Shown here piece after piece: positions 1 through 7,552 of a DNA stretch of 64,000 nucleotides (its first letter is position 1; each line of letters begins with the position of its first letter). The DNA is from Ensifer sp. LC163. GTDB taxonomy: Bacteria; Pseudomonadota; Alphaproteobacteria; Rhizobiales; Rhizobiaceae. The DNA is taken from NCBI RefSeq assembly GCF_001695855.1, contig NZ_MBSS01000004.1, positions 62,001-126,000 on the forward strand. Direction: 5' to 3'. The notes beneath the pieces were generated by a model that was not told the origin of the DNA, made no database searches, and saw only the letters and a program-made list of their open reading frames with translations. Position numbers and translations under genes: made by a program.

Positions 1-271
1 CCGCCGTCGTGCCAAGCGCATGCGGCGATCTCGGCCCGCCAAGCTTCGGCTCGGCGTCCCGGCGCGGATTGGCGCCGGCGATCCGGAAGACGGATTCGCC
101 GATCCTGAGGTCGGCGCTGGTCAGGATACCGCTCGGCCATTCGTGCCGCTGCACCAGTTCGGCACCCAGCACATCGCGATAAAAGGCAATGGCGCGGTCC
201 TCATCGCCATGCCTGACAAAAAGCTTCACACAGATCTGCCGATCGGCCAGCCTGCCGCCATTGATGACCAT
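1..271 (-). CDS. VOC/glyoxalase-fold protein (PhnB-like), C-terminus cut by window edge
   Basis: Read on the minus strand from an ATG at 269-271 preceded by a GGAGG ribosome site. About 90 residues are visible, beginning MVINGGRLADRQICVKLFVR, followed by an AIAFYRDVLGAELV stretch. The pattern of an early beta strand followed by 'A..FY...LGA' is characteristic of the vicinal-oxygen-chelate fold (glyoxalase/bleomycin-resistance/PhnB-like proteins). The substrate cannot be told from the sequence. The gene runs off the left end of the window, so metal ligands in the second half are not seen. Confidence 0.75.
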   Translation of the reverse strand, partial: MVINGGRLADRQICVKLFVRHGDEDRAIAFYRDVLGAELVQRHEWPSGILTSADLRIGESVFRIAGANPRRDAEPKLGGPRSPHALGTTA

Positions 272-384
272 GACATCCTCCAATCTCGGGTGAGGCGCAC
301 ATCATATACAAAGACGAGAACAAATCAAGAACAATTGGCTCGCAACGCGCTTTTTCACGCTTGCCGGGACGTGGAAAGAAGTCG

Positions 385-819
385 CTAAAATGCGCCCGTC
401 AGCTTGCTCGTTTTCAACAGGATGTTCGTCTCCGTCACGGTGATGCCGTCGATCAGCCGGATCCGCCGCAAGGTCTCGTCGAACGACACCAAATCGCGGT
501 CCTCAAGTTCGGCGATGAAGTCCCAGCGGCCGTTGGTACTGTGCAAGGCCCTGACCTGGGGCAAGCCGCGCAACTGCTCGGCAACCCGGTCGGCCATCTT
601 GCCGTGAACCTCGATCATCACCACGGCGCGCACGCCGGACGCCGGGATTTCCGATCCGGTGCGAATGGTAAAGGCGGCGATCGTGCCGTTAGCGACCAGC
701 CGGTCGATGCGCGCGGCAACGGTTGCGCGAGATACGCCGGTGCGCGCCGAAAGCGTCGAAACAGGCAGGCGGGCATTCTGGCGCAAGGCACTGATCAGCG
801 CCTGATCGAGGTCGTCCAT
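385..819 (-). CDS. Lrp/AsnC-family transcriptional regulator, probable regulator of arginine catabolism
   Basis: A 144-residue protein from an ATG at 817-819; a GTG nine bases upstream is an alternative start. Residues about 1-55 form the AsnC-type winged helix (MDDLDQALISALRQNARLPV, then SRATVAARIDRL), and the rest is the RAM effector-binding domain with the typical GRWDFIAEL strand. It is divergent from arginase and ornithine aminotransferase, sharing a 140-bp intergenic region that contains an 8-bp-arm inverted repeat at 852-879. By analogy with Lrp-type activators of arginase/ornithine genes in Rhizobiaceae, it probably senses an amino acid of that pathway; this is inferred from position. 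Confidence 0.85.
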   Translation of the reverse strand: MDDLDQALISALRQNARLPVSTLSARTGVSRATVAARIDRLVANGTIAAFTIRTGSEIPASGVRAVVMIEVHGKMADRVAEQLRGLPQVRALHSTNGRWDFIAELEDRDLVSFDETLRRIRLIDGITVTETNILLKTSKLTGAF

Positions 820-851
820 AGCTCTCACTTTGTAAAATTGGACTTGGCAAT

Positions 852-879
852 CTGTCGATCTTATCTTTCCAATCGACAG
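852..879. promoter_or_regulatory. Inverted repeat between lrp-type gene and arginase, candidate operator
   Basis: CTGTCGAT at 852-859 and ATCGACAG at 872-879 are perfect 8-bp arms separated by 12 bases, in the divergent promoter region. The position suits binding by the Lrp-family protein encoded to the left. No experimental consensus was used, so the assignment is inference. Confidence 0.45.
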
Positions 880-959
880 TTTTCCATCTTTTTGCTGTCA
901 CGCCTTTTGACGATAATCCGCGCAACTCACGGGAATCATCAGGAAGGAACAGGGCGGAT

Positions 960-1883
960 ATGACGACCATCACGCTGATCGGCGCACCCATCGAGGAAGG
1001 CTCTGGACGACGCGGCGCGGCCATGGGCCCGACGGCGCTTCGTATTGCCGGTATCGACACGGTTCTGCGCGACCTCGGTCACACGGTTTACGACGAAGGC
1101 GACGTCAAGCCGTTGCCGGCGCGTGACCTCGCCAACCACTCCGGCGCCAACAACCTGCAGATCGTCGCCGCCTTCGCCCGCGCGCTGCACGATTCGGTCC
1201 ACGACACCGTGCGCAAGGGCCATTTCCCGATCATTCTGGGTGGCGACCACGCCCTGTCGATGGGCAGCGTTTCCGGCATGGCGCGCTACGCCGCCGAAGT
1301 CGGCCGCCCGCTGTTCGTGCTCTGGCTCGACGCCCATGCCGACTTCAATTCGCCGGCGACCTCGCCGTCGGGCAACATGCACGGCATGCCGGTCGCCTTC
1401 TTCTGCGGCAAGGCCGAGTTCACCCCGATCCTGCCCGCGGACCGGCCGATGGTCGATCCGACCAGGGTCTTCCAGGTCGGCATCCGTTCGGTGGACGACC
1501 GCGAACGCGAAGAGATCGCCGAACATGGCGTGCGCGTCTACGACATGCGTGCAGTCGATGAGCTCGGCATGGCGCACATCATGCGTCAGATCCTCGACGA
1601 AGTGCGCTCGGCCAACGGCCTGCTGCATGTCAGCCTCGACGTCGACTTCATGGATCCGGAGCTGGCACCAGGCGTCGGCACCACGGTTCCGGGCGGCGCC
1701 ACCTTCCGCGAAGCGCACCTGATCATGGAAATGCTCTGGGAAAGCGATCTCGTCTCCTCCCTCGACGTCGTCGAACTGAACCCCTTCCTCGACGATCGCG
1801 GCAAGAGCGCGCGTGTCCTGGTCGAGCTGACCGCGAGCCTTTTCGGCCGCCGCGTCCTTGACCGCCCGACCCGAAGCGCCTGA
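960..1883 (+). CDS. rocF: Arginase (L-arginine amidinohydrolase)
   Basis: Hydrolyses L-arginine to L-ornithine and urea in the cytoplasm. The 307-residue protein is of usual bacterial arginase length and carries the binuclear manganese motifs in order: GGDHALS near residue 95, DAHADFN near 123 and DVDFMDP near 227, with the arginase-type [10 protein letters not shown] segment following the second motif. The ATG at 960 has an AGGAAGGA ribosome site. It is followed after 25 bases by ornithine aminotransferase on the same strand, so the two genes form an operon that takes arginine to glutamate semialdehyde. Also called arcA in rhizobia. Confidence 0.95.
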   Translation: MTTITLIGAPIEEGSGRRGAAMGPTALRIAGIDTVLRDLGHTVYDEGDVKPLPARDLANHSGANNLQIVAAFARALHDSVHDTVRKGHFPIILGGDHALSMGSVSGMARYAAEVGRPLFVLWLDAHADFNSPATSPSGNMHGMPVAFFCGKAEFTPILPADRPMVDPTRVFQVGIRSVDDREREEIAEHGVRVYDMRAVDELGMAHIMRQILDEVRSANGLLHVSLDVDFMDPELAPGVGTTVPGGATFREAHLIMEMLWESDLVSSLDVVELNPFLDDRGKSARVLVELTASLFGRRVLDRPTRSA

Positions 1884-1908
1884 GATAGAAAACAACGGAG
1901 GACGACGG

Positions 1909-3114
1909 ATGAACACCACGGCAGACCTGATCGAAACCGAATACCGGCTCGGCGCGCACAACTATAAACCGCTCGACGTCGTGCTTTCGCGCGGCGAAGG
2001 CGTCTATGTCTGGGACATGGAAGGCAATCGCTACCTCGACTGCCTGTCGGCCTATTCCGCCGTCAACCAGGGCCACTGCCACCCGAAGATCTTCCAGGCG
2101 ATGATGGAGCAGGCGCAGAAGCTGACGCTGACCTCGCGCGCCTTCCGCAACGACCAGCTCGCACATTTCTATGAAGAGATCGCGGCACTCACCGGCTCGC
2201 ACAAGGTGCTGCCGATGAACTCGGGCGCGGAAGCCGTGGAGACCGCCGTCAAGGCGGTGCGCAAGTGGGGTTACGAGGTCAAGGGCGTCGCCGATAACAA
2301 GGCCGAGATCATCGTCTGCTCCAACAACTTCCATGGCCGCACCATGGGCATCGTCGGCTTCTCGACCGACCCGGACGCCCGCACCGGCTTCGGCCCGTTT
2401 GCGCCGGGCTTCGAAATCGTCCCCTTCGGCGACATCGACGCCTTCCGCGCCGCGATCACCGAAAACACCGTTGCCTTCCTGGTCGAGCCGATCCAGGGCG
2501 AAGCCGGCGTCATCGTGCCGCCGGTCGGCTATTTCTCGACCGTCCGCGAACTCTGCACCAAGCATGGCATTACGCTGATCCTTGACGAGATCCAGACCGG
2601 TCTCGGCCGCACCGGCAAGCTGCTTGCCGAAGAACATGAGGGCATCGAAGCCGACGTGACGCTGATCGGCAAGGCGCTCTCCGGCGGTTTCTACCCGGTC
2701 TCGGCCGTGCTTTCGAACTCGGAAGTGCTCGGCGTCCTCAAGCCCGGCCAGCATGGTTCGACCTTCGGCGGCAATCCGCTTGCCTGCGCCATCGCCCGCG
2801 CGGCGCTGAAGGCACTCACCGAGGAAGGCATGATCGAGAACTCGGCGCGCATGGGCGAACGCTTCCAGAAGGGCCTGACCGACATCCGTTCGAACATCAT
2901 CAAGGAAGTTCGCGGTCGTGGCCTGATGCTGGCGGTCGAGCTGGTGCCGGAAGCCGGCGGCGCCCGCAAGTACTGCGAGGCGCTGAAGCAGCTCGGTATC
3001 CTTGCCAAGGATACCCATGGCGACACGATCCGCATCGCGCCGCCGCTGGTCATCACCGCCGAACAGGTCGATTGGGCGGTGGAACAGTTCGCCAAGGTTC
3101 TCGCCTCCGCCTGA
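1909..3114 (+). CDS. rocD: Ornithine aminotransferase
   Basis: A PLP enzyme that transfers the delta-amino group of ornithine to 2-oxoglutarate, giving glutamate-5-semialdehyde. The 401-residue protein is a class III aminotransferase: NFHGRTMG, the [14 protein letters not shown] segment with the PLP-binding Asp, and GKALSGG with the Schiff-base Lys near residue 254 are all present. It starts at the ATG at 1909 behind an ACGGAGGA site, immediately downstream of arginase. The [19 protein letters not shown] start and the [10 protein letters not shown] motif match ornithine aminotransferases rather than acetylornithine aminotransferase (ArgD). Confidence 0.93.
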   Translation: MNTTADLIETEYRLGAHNYKPLDVVLSRGEGVYVWDMEGNRYLDCLSAYSAVNQGHCHPKIFQAMMEQAQKLTLTSRAFRNDQLAHFYEEIAALTGSHKVLPMNSGAEAVETAVKAVRKWGYEVKGVADNKAEIIVCSNNFHGRTMGIVGFSTDPDARTGFGPFAPGFEIVPFGDIDAFRAAITENTVAFLVEPIQGEAGVIVPPVGYFSTVRELCTKHGITLILDEIQTGLGRTGKLLAEEHEGIEADVTLIGKALSGGFYPVSAVLSNSEVLGVLKPGQHGSTFGGNPLACAIARAALKALTEEGMIENSARMGERFQKGLTDIRSNIIKEVRGRGLMLAVELVPEAGGARKYCEALKQLGILAKDTHGDTIRIAPPLVITAEQVDWAVEQFAKVLASA

Positions 3115-3138
3115 TCCTCTCGGATCGATTCCGCTTTT

Positions 3139-3174
3139 CCTTGCGCCCGGGCATCAGCCGGGGCGCAGGGTCTT
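3139..3174 (+). terminator. Probable terminator of rocF-rocD
   Basis: CCTTGCGCCC at 3139-3148... pairs with GGGCGCAGGG ending at 3170 (10-bp stem with one T-G pair), followed by TCTTTA. It lies 25 bases past the rocD stop. The U tract is short, so strength is uncertain. Confidence 0.5.
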
Positions 3175-3413
3175 TAAGCACTTGCAAAAGCAAGTCTTAA
3201 CGAATCCCGGCCTATAGTCCTTTCCCAAAGCGCAAAGCGGTTCCTCCGCGCATGATGCAGCTGCGCCCCGCCGGATGTCGTCGGCGGACTTTTGAAAACT
3301 CTCCCCATCGGCTCAATGGCCGCGCCTGCCGCGACCGCACCGCACGGAGATGCAACGAGTTTGGCGGTGTCGCGCCTTTGGTGGCGTCGACCGGAAAGCT
3401 GGAAGGACCTTCG

Positions 3414-3893
3414 ATGACAAGCACACTCAGGACGGCTGGTTTCGACGGCGAGACGCTGGAAATCATCGCGTTCCGCCTCCACGATCAGGAATTCTGCGTC
3501 AAGACCACCACGATCCGTGAGATCCGCGGCTGGGCCCCCTCGACCCCCATTCCGCATTCGCCGCCCGAGGTCATCGGCGTGATGAACCTGCGCGGCACCG
3601 TGATCCCGATCATCGACCTTGCCCACAAGCTCGGGATGAAATCGACCACGGCCAATGAGCGCAGCGCCATTGTCGTCGCCGAGGTGCACAACATGGTGAT
3701 CGGCCTGGTCGTCGACCGTGTCTCCGACATCCTCACCGTCCAGGGCAACCAGGTGCAACCGGTTCCGGAAGTGACTGCCTCCTTCGACAAGAGCTTTGCC
3801 GAAGGCATCATCGCCAACGAGAACGGCATGATCTGCTTCCTCAACCTCGCCCGGATGTTCAAGGAACGCGAAGTCGAAGAAATGGCCGCCTAA
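3414..3893 (+). CDS. cheW: Chemotaxis coupling protein CheW
   Basis: A 159-residue CheW-domain protein that bridges chemoreceptors to the CheA kinase. The single domain shows the family landmarks: IIAFRLHDQEFCV, IREIRGW, VIGVMNLRGTVIPIIDL and the GLVVDRVSDIL segment. The ATG at 3414 follows a GGAAGGA ribosome site; an upstream in-frame extension has no supporting similarity. It is monocistronic, with its own terminator, and is followed by a chemoreceptor gene on the same strand, so it may be a CheW dedicated to that receptor rather than part of the main che operon, which is not in this window. Confidence 0.93.
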   Translation: MTSTLRTAGFDGETLEIIAFRLHDQEFCVKTTTIREIRGWAPSTPIPHSPPEVIGVMNLRGTVIPIIDLAHKLGMKSTTANERSAIVVAEVHNMVIGLVVDRVSDILTVQGNQVQPVPEVTASFDKSFAEGIIANENGMICFLNLARMFKEREVEEMAA

Positions 3894-3917
3894 ACAACAA
3901 ATCCTGGGTCGCATCAA

Positions 3918-3949
3918 GGCCGCTTTGCCGTCGGGCAAGGCGGCCTTTT
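3918..3949 (+). terminator. Rho-independent terminator of cheW
   Basis: GGCCGCTTTGCC, a GTCG loop and GGCAAGGCGGCC form a 12-bp stem with one G-T pair, followed by TTTT. It lies 25 bases after the cheW stop. Confidence 0.85.
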
Positions 3950-4340
3950 CACGTCCGGACAATGCGGTTTCCGGGCGCAGCCGTCGATTCCTAAACGATG
4001 AATTGCTAATTCAACCTAGAAACAGAATACGAGTTTTCACAACTAAGATTTGATAATTGCTATTTTAACACACGCTTAACAATCATGATACTAATCTAGA
4101 TTGCATAAGCAAGACGTCATGGGCATGAAGGCCCACGAGTTCGAACTCCCCCTCGAAGCAAGAAAACGCTGACCCCGATCGGGCCGGCGGACGACGGACC
4201 AGACAATTTTCGGCAAGCCGGCATTTGTCCTTGTCCCCGGAGCCTGCGCCGCTCTTGGCCCCGCACGCCCTGTCGACAGCACAAGAACGAAGACCCGGCT
4301 TTCCGGTTTAAAGCAACAAAAACCAAACCAGAGGGTAATC
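3950..4340 (+). promoter_or_regulatory. Leader/promoter region of the chemoreceptor gene with an AT-rich island
   Basis: No gene is seen in this stretch. From about 3990 to 4110 the DNA is markedly AT-rich compared with the surrounding high-GC sequence, which suits a promoter region for the downstream chemoreceptor. About 230 bases of ordinary GC content follow before the start codon, implying a long 5' leader or a second promoter nearer the gene. I cannot identify a specific sigma-factor consensus with confidence. Confidence 0.4.
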
Positions 4341-6125
4341 ATGTTCTCATTCGGGCAGAGCCTGGAATCACGACAGATCGTCTCCGCGCTTTCAAAGTCG
4401 CAGGCCATGATCCAGTTCGATCTCACGGGAAAAATTCTGACGGCCAACGAAAACTTCTGCCAGGCGCTCGGCTACAACCTGCAGGAAATCGTCGGTCAGC
4501 ACCATCGCATGTTCTGCGCGCCGGATTATGTGCAGACGCAGGAATATCGCGATTTCTGGGCGCGGCTTGGACGTGGCGAGTTCGACGCCAACGCCTACAA
4601 GCGCATCGCCAAGGACGGCCGCGAAATCTGGATCCAGGCGACCTACAATCCTGTCCTTCATAATGGCAAGCCCTACAAGGTCGTGAAATTCGCCAGCGAC
4701 ATCACCGCCGCCAAGATCAAGGCGAACGAGGATGGCGGCAAGCTCGATGCCATATCGAGATCGCAGGCGGTGATCGAGTTCACTCCCGCCGGCGAAATCC
4801 TCACGGCCAACGAGAACTTCTGCAATGCTCTCGGCTACAGCCTCCAGGAAATTCAGGGCAGGCATCACAGCATGTTCTGCGAACCGAACTATGTGCGCGG
4901 CACCGAGTATGCCGAGTTCTGGAAGAAGCTGGCCGCCGGCGAATTCATCTCCAACGAGTTCGTGCGCTACGGCAAGGGCGGCAAGGAAATCTGGATCCAG
5001 GCGGCCTACAATCCGATCCGCGATCCGAGCGGCAAGGTCTACAAGGTCGTCAAGTTCGCAACCGACGTCAGTGAGCGCATGGGCGCAATCAAGGCACTTG
5101 GCATCGGCTTGCAGGCGCTGGCGGAAGGCGACCTCACCCATGGCCTGCCGACACCGTTCGTTCCCAGCATGGAATCGGTGCGCACCGACTTCAACGGCGC
5201 GATCGATCGGCTCCGCCGGGCGATGCAGACCGTCGGAGACAATGCCAGCGCTATCGCCGCTGGAGCCCGCGAGATCCGCTCGTCCGCCGACGATCTTTCC
5301 AAGCGCACCGAGCAGCAGGCCGCCTCGGTGGAGGAAACCGCAGCGGCTCTCGATGAGATCACCACGACCGTCGCCGACTCCAGCCGACGCGCCGAGGAAG
5401 CGGGCGGGCTGGTGGCCAAGACCAAGGCGGGCGCCGAACGCTCCGGCAATGTCGTTAAGAACGCGATCGGCGCGATGGACCAGATCGAGCAATCGTCACG
5501 CGAGATCTCCAACATCATCGGCGTCATCGACGACATCGCCTTCCAGACCAACCTCTTGGCACTGAACGCCGGCGTCGAGGCGGCACGCGCCGGTGAAGCC
5601 GGCAAGGGCTTTGCCGTCGTCGCCCAGGAAGTGCGAGAACTCGCCCAGCGCTCGGCCAATGCCGCCAAGGAGATCAAGGCGCTGATCACCACCTCCAGCG
5701 ACCACGTCAAGAACGGCGTCTCGCTCGTTGGGCAGACGGGAGCGGCACTCGAGGAAATCCTGGTCCAGGTCCAGGAGATCAATCTCAACGTCTCGGCCAT
5801 CGTCGAGGCCGCACGCGAGCAATCGACGGGGTTGAAGGAGATCAACCAGGCGGTCAATTCCATGGATCAGGCGACCCAGCAGAATGCCGCGATGGTCGAG
5901 GAAAGCACCGCCGCAAGCCACAACATGTCGCGCGAGGCGGAAGCCCTGCACACCCTGCTCAGACAGTTCCGCATCGGGCAGGAACCGGCGACGATCGAGA
6001 CGCAGCGTCACGCTGACGACCGCCAGCAGACAACACGACTTCACGCCACCGCCCGCGCCATGCGCGGCGGACAACGACAGGCCCTTGCCGTCGCACCATC
6101 AAACGATGGATGGCAGAATTTCTGA
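4341..6125 (+). CDS. Soluble methyl-accepting chemoreceptor with two tandem PAS domains
   Basis: A 594-residue chemoreceptor without transmembrane segments. Residues about 20-125 and 142-250 are two closely similar PAS domains (both contain ILTANENFC, LGY.LQEI and EIWIQA.YNP), followed by a HAMP-like segment near 250-305 and the methyl-accepting coiled coil. The hairpin tip lies near 390-420 (DDIAFQTNLLALNAGVEAAR, then AGEAGKGFAVVAQEVRELAQ). The last five residues, GWQNF, fit the aromatic-x-x-aromatic tether for CheR/CheB. The architecture resembles McpY of Sinorhizobium; equivalence is inferred. It probably senses an internal redox or metabolic cue through PAS-bound cofactor. The start at ATG 4341 follows GAGGG. 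Confidence 0.92.
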   Translation: MFSFGQSLESRQIVSALSKSQAMIQFDLTGKILTANENFCQALGYNLQEIVGQHHRMFCAPDYVQTQEYRDFWARLGRGEFDANAYKRIAKDGREIWIQATYNPVLHNGKPYKVVKFASDITAAKIKANEDGGKLDAISRSQAVIEFTPAGEILTANENFCNALGYSLQEIQGRHHSMFCEPNYVRGTEYAEFWKKLAAGEFISNEFVRYGKGGKEIWIQAAYNPIRDPSGKVYKVVKFATDVSERMGAIKALGIGLQALAEGDLTHGLPTPFVPSMESVRTDFNGAIDRLRRAMQTVGDNASAIAAGAREIRSSADDLSKRTEQQAASVEETAAALDEITTTVADSSRRAEEAGGLVAKTKAGAERSGNVVKNAIGAMDQIEQSSREISNIIGVIDDIAFQTNLLALNAGVEAARAGEAGKGFAVVAQEVRELAQRSANAAKEIKALITTSSDHVKNGVSLVGQTGAALEEILVQVQEINLNVSAIVEAAREQSTGLKEINQAVNSMDQATQQNAAMVEESTAASHNMSREAEALHTLLRQFRIGQEPATIETQRHADDRQQTTRLHATARAMRGGQRQALAVAPSNDGWQNF

Positions 6126-6156
6126 GCGCAATCCCTGCACCCCGCGCTCAGGAATG

Positions 6157-6198
6157 GGGGAAGGCGGCGACCGGTCGCCGCCTTCCCCTAAATCTTTC
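6157..6198 (+). terminator. Strong rho-independent terminator of the chemoreceptor gene
   Basis: The 16-base arm at 6157-6172 is perfectly complementary to 6173-6188, essentially without a loop beyond the central bases, and is followed by TAAATCTTT. It begins about 32 bases after the stop codon. Confidence 0.85.
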
Positions 6199-6308
6199 TG
6201 GCATCAGGCCGAGCACCAAGATCGCACTTCGACAACACACGTCATCAATGCATCTGGAAGTGCGAGCAGCGCCAGTCGCGACCAGCTTCTTATCCAGCGA
6301 TCTGGAAC

Positions 6309-6412
6309 CTACAGCGCCGCGCGTCTATTTAGACACGCAAAGGTCGCTGTAACACTTTGAGTTGCTGCATAATTTTGCCCTTAAATCGATTCCGATTTAA
6401 GGAATTATGCAG
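6309..6412. repeat. Bipartite palindromic intergenic repeat, copy A
   Basis: The left module begins CTACAGCGCCGCGCGTC and is an imperfect palindrome; the right module (6365-6412) folds as CTGCATAATT...AATTATGCAG with an inner CCTTAAATCG/CGATTTAAGG arm. Near-identical copies lie at 26434-26538 and 35112-35212, a diverged one at 61457-61561 and a half copy near 38559. The mosaic structure recalls the RIME elements of rhizobia, but I could not compare with a reference. Otherwise the 6126-6472 gap holds only the preceding terminator. Confidence 0.85.
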
Positions 6413-6472
6413 TATGGCACGAGGTAAAGTGCGGCAGTCCCGCCGCGACGCCGGCTGCGATCGACGCAGTCC

Positions 6473-6703
6473 TCAAGCCGCTTCCGGGCGCTTGATCTTC
6501 GAAGCCGCTTCAAGCACCAGTGGGCTCAGGCCCTCGCCGCCGCTGTCGATATGCTGGAACAGCTTTCGCCGCATGCGCGGCTCCCAATACTTGTTGATAT
6601 GCGTCGCAACGCCCTGGGCGGCTTCATCCTGCGGCTGGCTCTTGAAGAAGGTGGCAATCTGGTTCGCCATGTAGATCAGCTTGGCATTGGTGTCATGCGA
6701 CAT
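6473..6703 (-). CDS. fdsD: NAD-dependent formate dehydrogenase, delta subunit
   Basis: A 76-residue protein starting at the ATG 6701-6703 (MSHDTNAKLIYMANQIATFF). The YMANQIATFF opening and a C-terminal half with HINKYWEPRMR are characteristic of FdsD, a small subunit or assembly protein found only in soluble NAD-linked formate dehydrogenases. The start overlaps the end of fdhD by 11 bases, so the two are translationally coupled. It is the last gene of the fdsGBA-fdhD-fdsD operon. A start 33 bases upstream is possible but would lengthen the overlap and lacks family support. Confidence 0.9.
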   Translation of the reverse strand: MSHDTNAKLIYMANQIATFFKSQPQDEAAQGVATHINKYWEPRMRRKLFQHIDSGGEGLSPLVLEAASKIKRPEAA

Positions 6704-7547
6704 CGGCGACGGCTCCGGACTTGATGCGTTCGGCATGGGTGAAGATCTCGAATTCGTCGCCGCGCACCAGCGCGATCAACGTCATGCCCGCTGCCTCCGC
6801 CGTGCGGATCGCAAGCGCCGTCGGCGCCGAGATGGCGATGATGACAGGGCTGCCGACAACGGCGGTCTTCTGGACCATCTCGACGGAAACGCGGCTGGTG
6901 ACGACGACGGCGCCGTCGCATCCGCGGAAACCGGCACGCGCTGCCGCACCGACGAGCTTGTCCAGCGCATTGTGGCGGCCGACGTCCTCGCGCACGGCGA
7001 TCAATCCCTTGCCCGGCACATAGAATGCGGCGCCGTGCACGGCGCGCGTTTCGAAGTGCAACGGCTGCTGGCCGTTCAGGAGCGCGACCGCCTTGACCAC
7101 ATCATCCTGCGAAAGACGAAGCGTCGATGCCGAAACGTCGGGCGTCGGCCGCACGGCCTGCTCGATCGATTCGATGCCGCAAAGTCCGCATCCGACGGGG
7201 CCTGCCATGTGGCGGCGGCGCAGGCGCAGCATGTCGTTCTGCTCGTCCCTGAGCGTGATCTGCAGGTCGATGCCGAGATTGTCCGCAACCTCGTCGGCAA
7301 AAGGCTCGATCGCTTCGATCTGGCCCGGATCGGTAATGATGCCCTCGGTCAGGCTGAAGCCGACGGCAAAGTCCTCGAGGTCTCCGGGTGTCGCCATCAT
7401 CACCGCATGGGTCGAGCCGCCAAAGGTGAAAGCCACCGGCGTCTCCTCCGGGACAACACGAGAGCCGTCCCTTAAAGCCCCATTGCGACGGGCGGCTTCG
7501 GGCACGGTTTTCGACGTTGAGAATTTCGGCGTTGATGGCCCGGACAT
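6693..7547 (-). CDS. fdhD: Formate dehydrogenase accessory sulfurtransferase FdhD
   Basis: The 284-residue protein passes sulfur from a cysteine desulfurase to the molybdenum cofactor of formate dehydrogenase, which is needed for activity. The conserved CGLCG motif, whose cysteines carry the sulfur, is present near residue 120, together with EDVGRHNALDKL and SRVSVEMVQK segments. It starts five bases after the fdsA stop and overlaps fdsD, placing it firmly inside the formate dehydrogenase operon. The protein is of full length for the family. Confidence 0.95.
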   Translation of the reverse strand: MSGPSTPKFSTSKTVPEAARRNGALRDGSRVVPEETPVAFTFGGSTHAVMMATPGDLEDFAVGFSLTEGIITDPGQIEAIEPFADEVADNLGIDLQITLRDEQNDMLRLRRRHMAGPVGCGLCGIESIEQAVRPTPDVSASTLRLSQDDVVKAVALLNGQQPLHFETRAVHGAAFYVPGKGLIAVREDVGRHNALDKLVGAAARAGFRGCDGAVVVTSRVSVEMVQKTAVVGSPVIIAISAPTALAIRTAEAAGMTLIALVRGDEFEIFTHAERIKSGAVADVA

Positions 7548-7552
7548 GGAGG

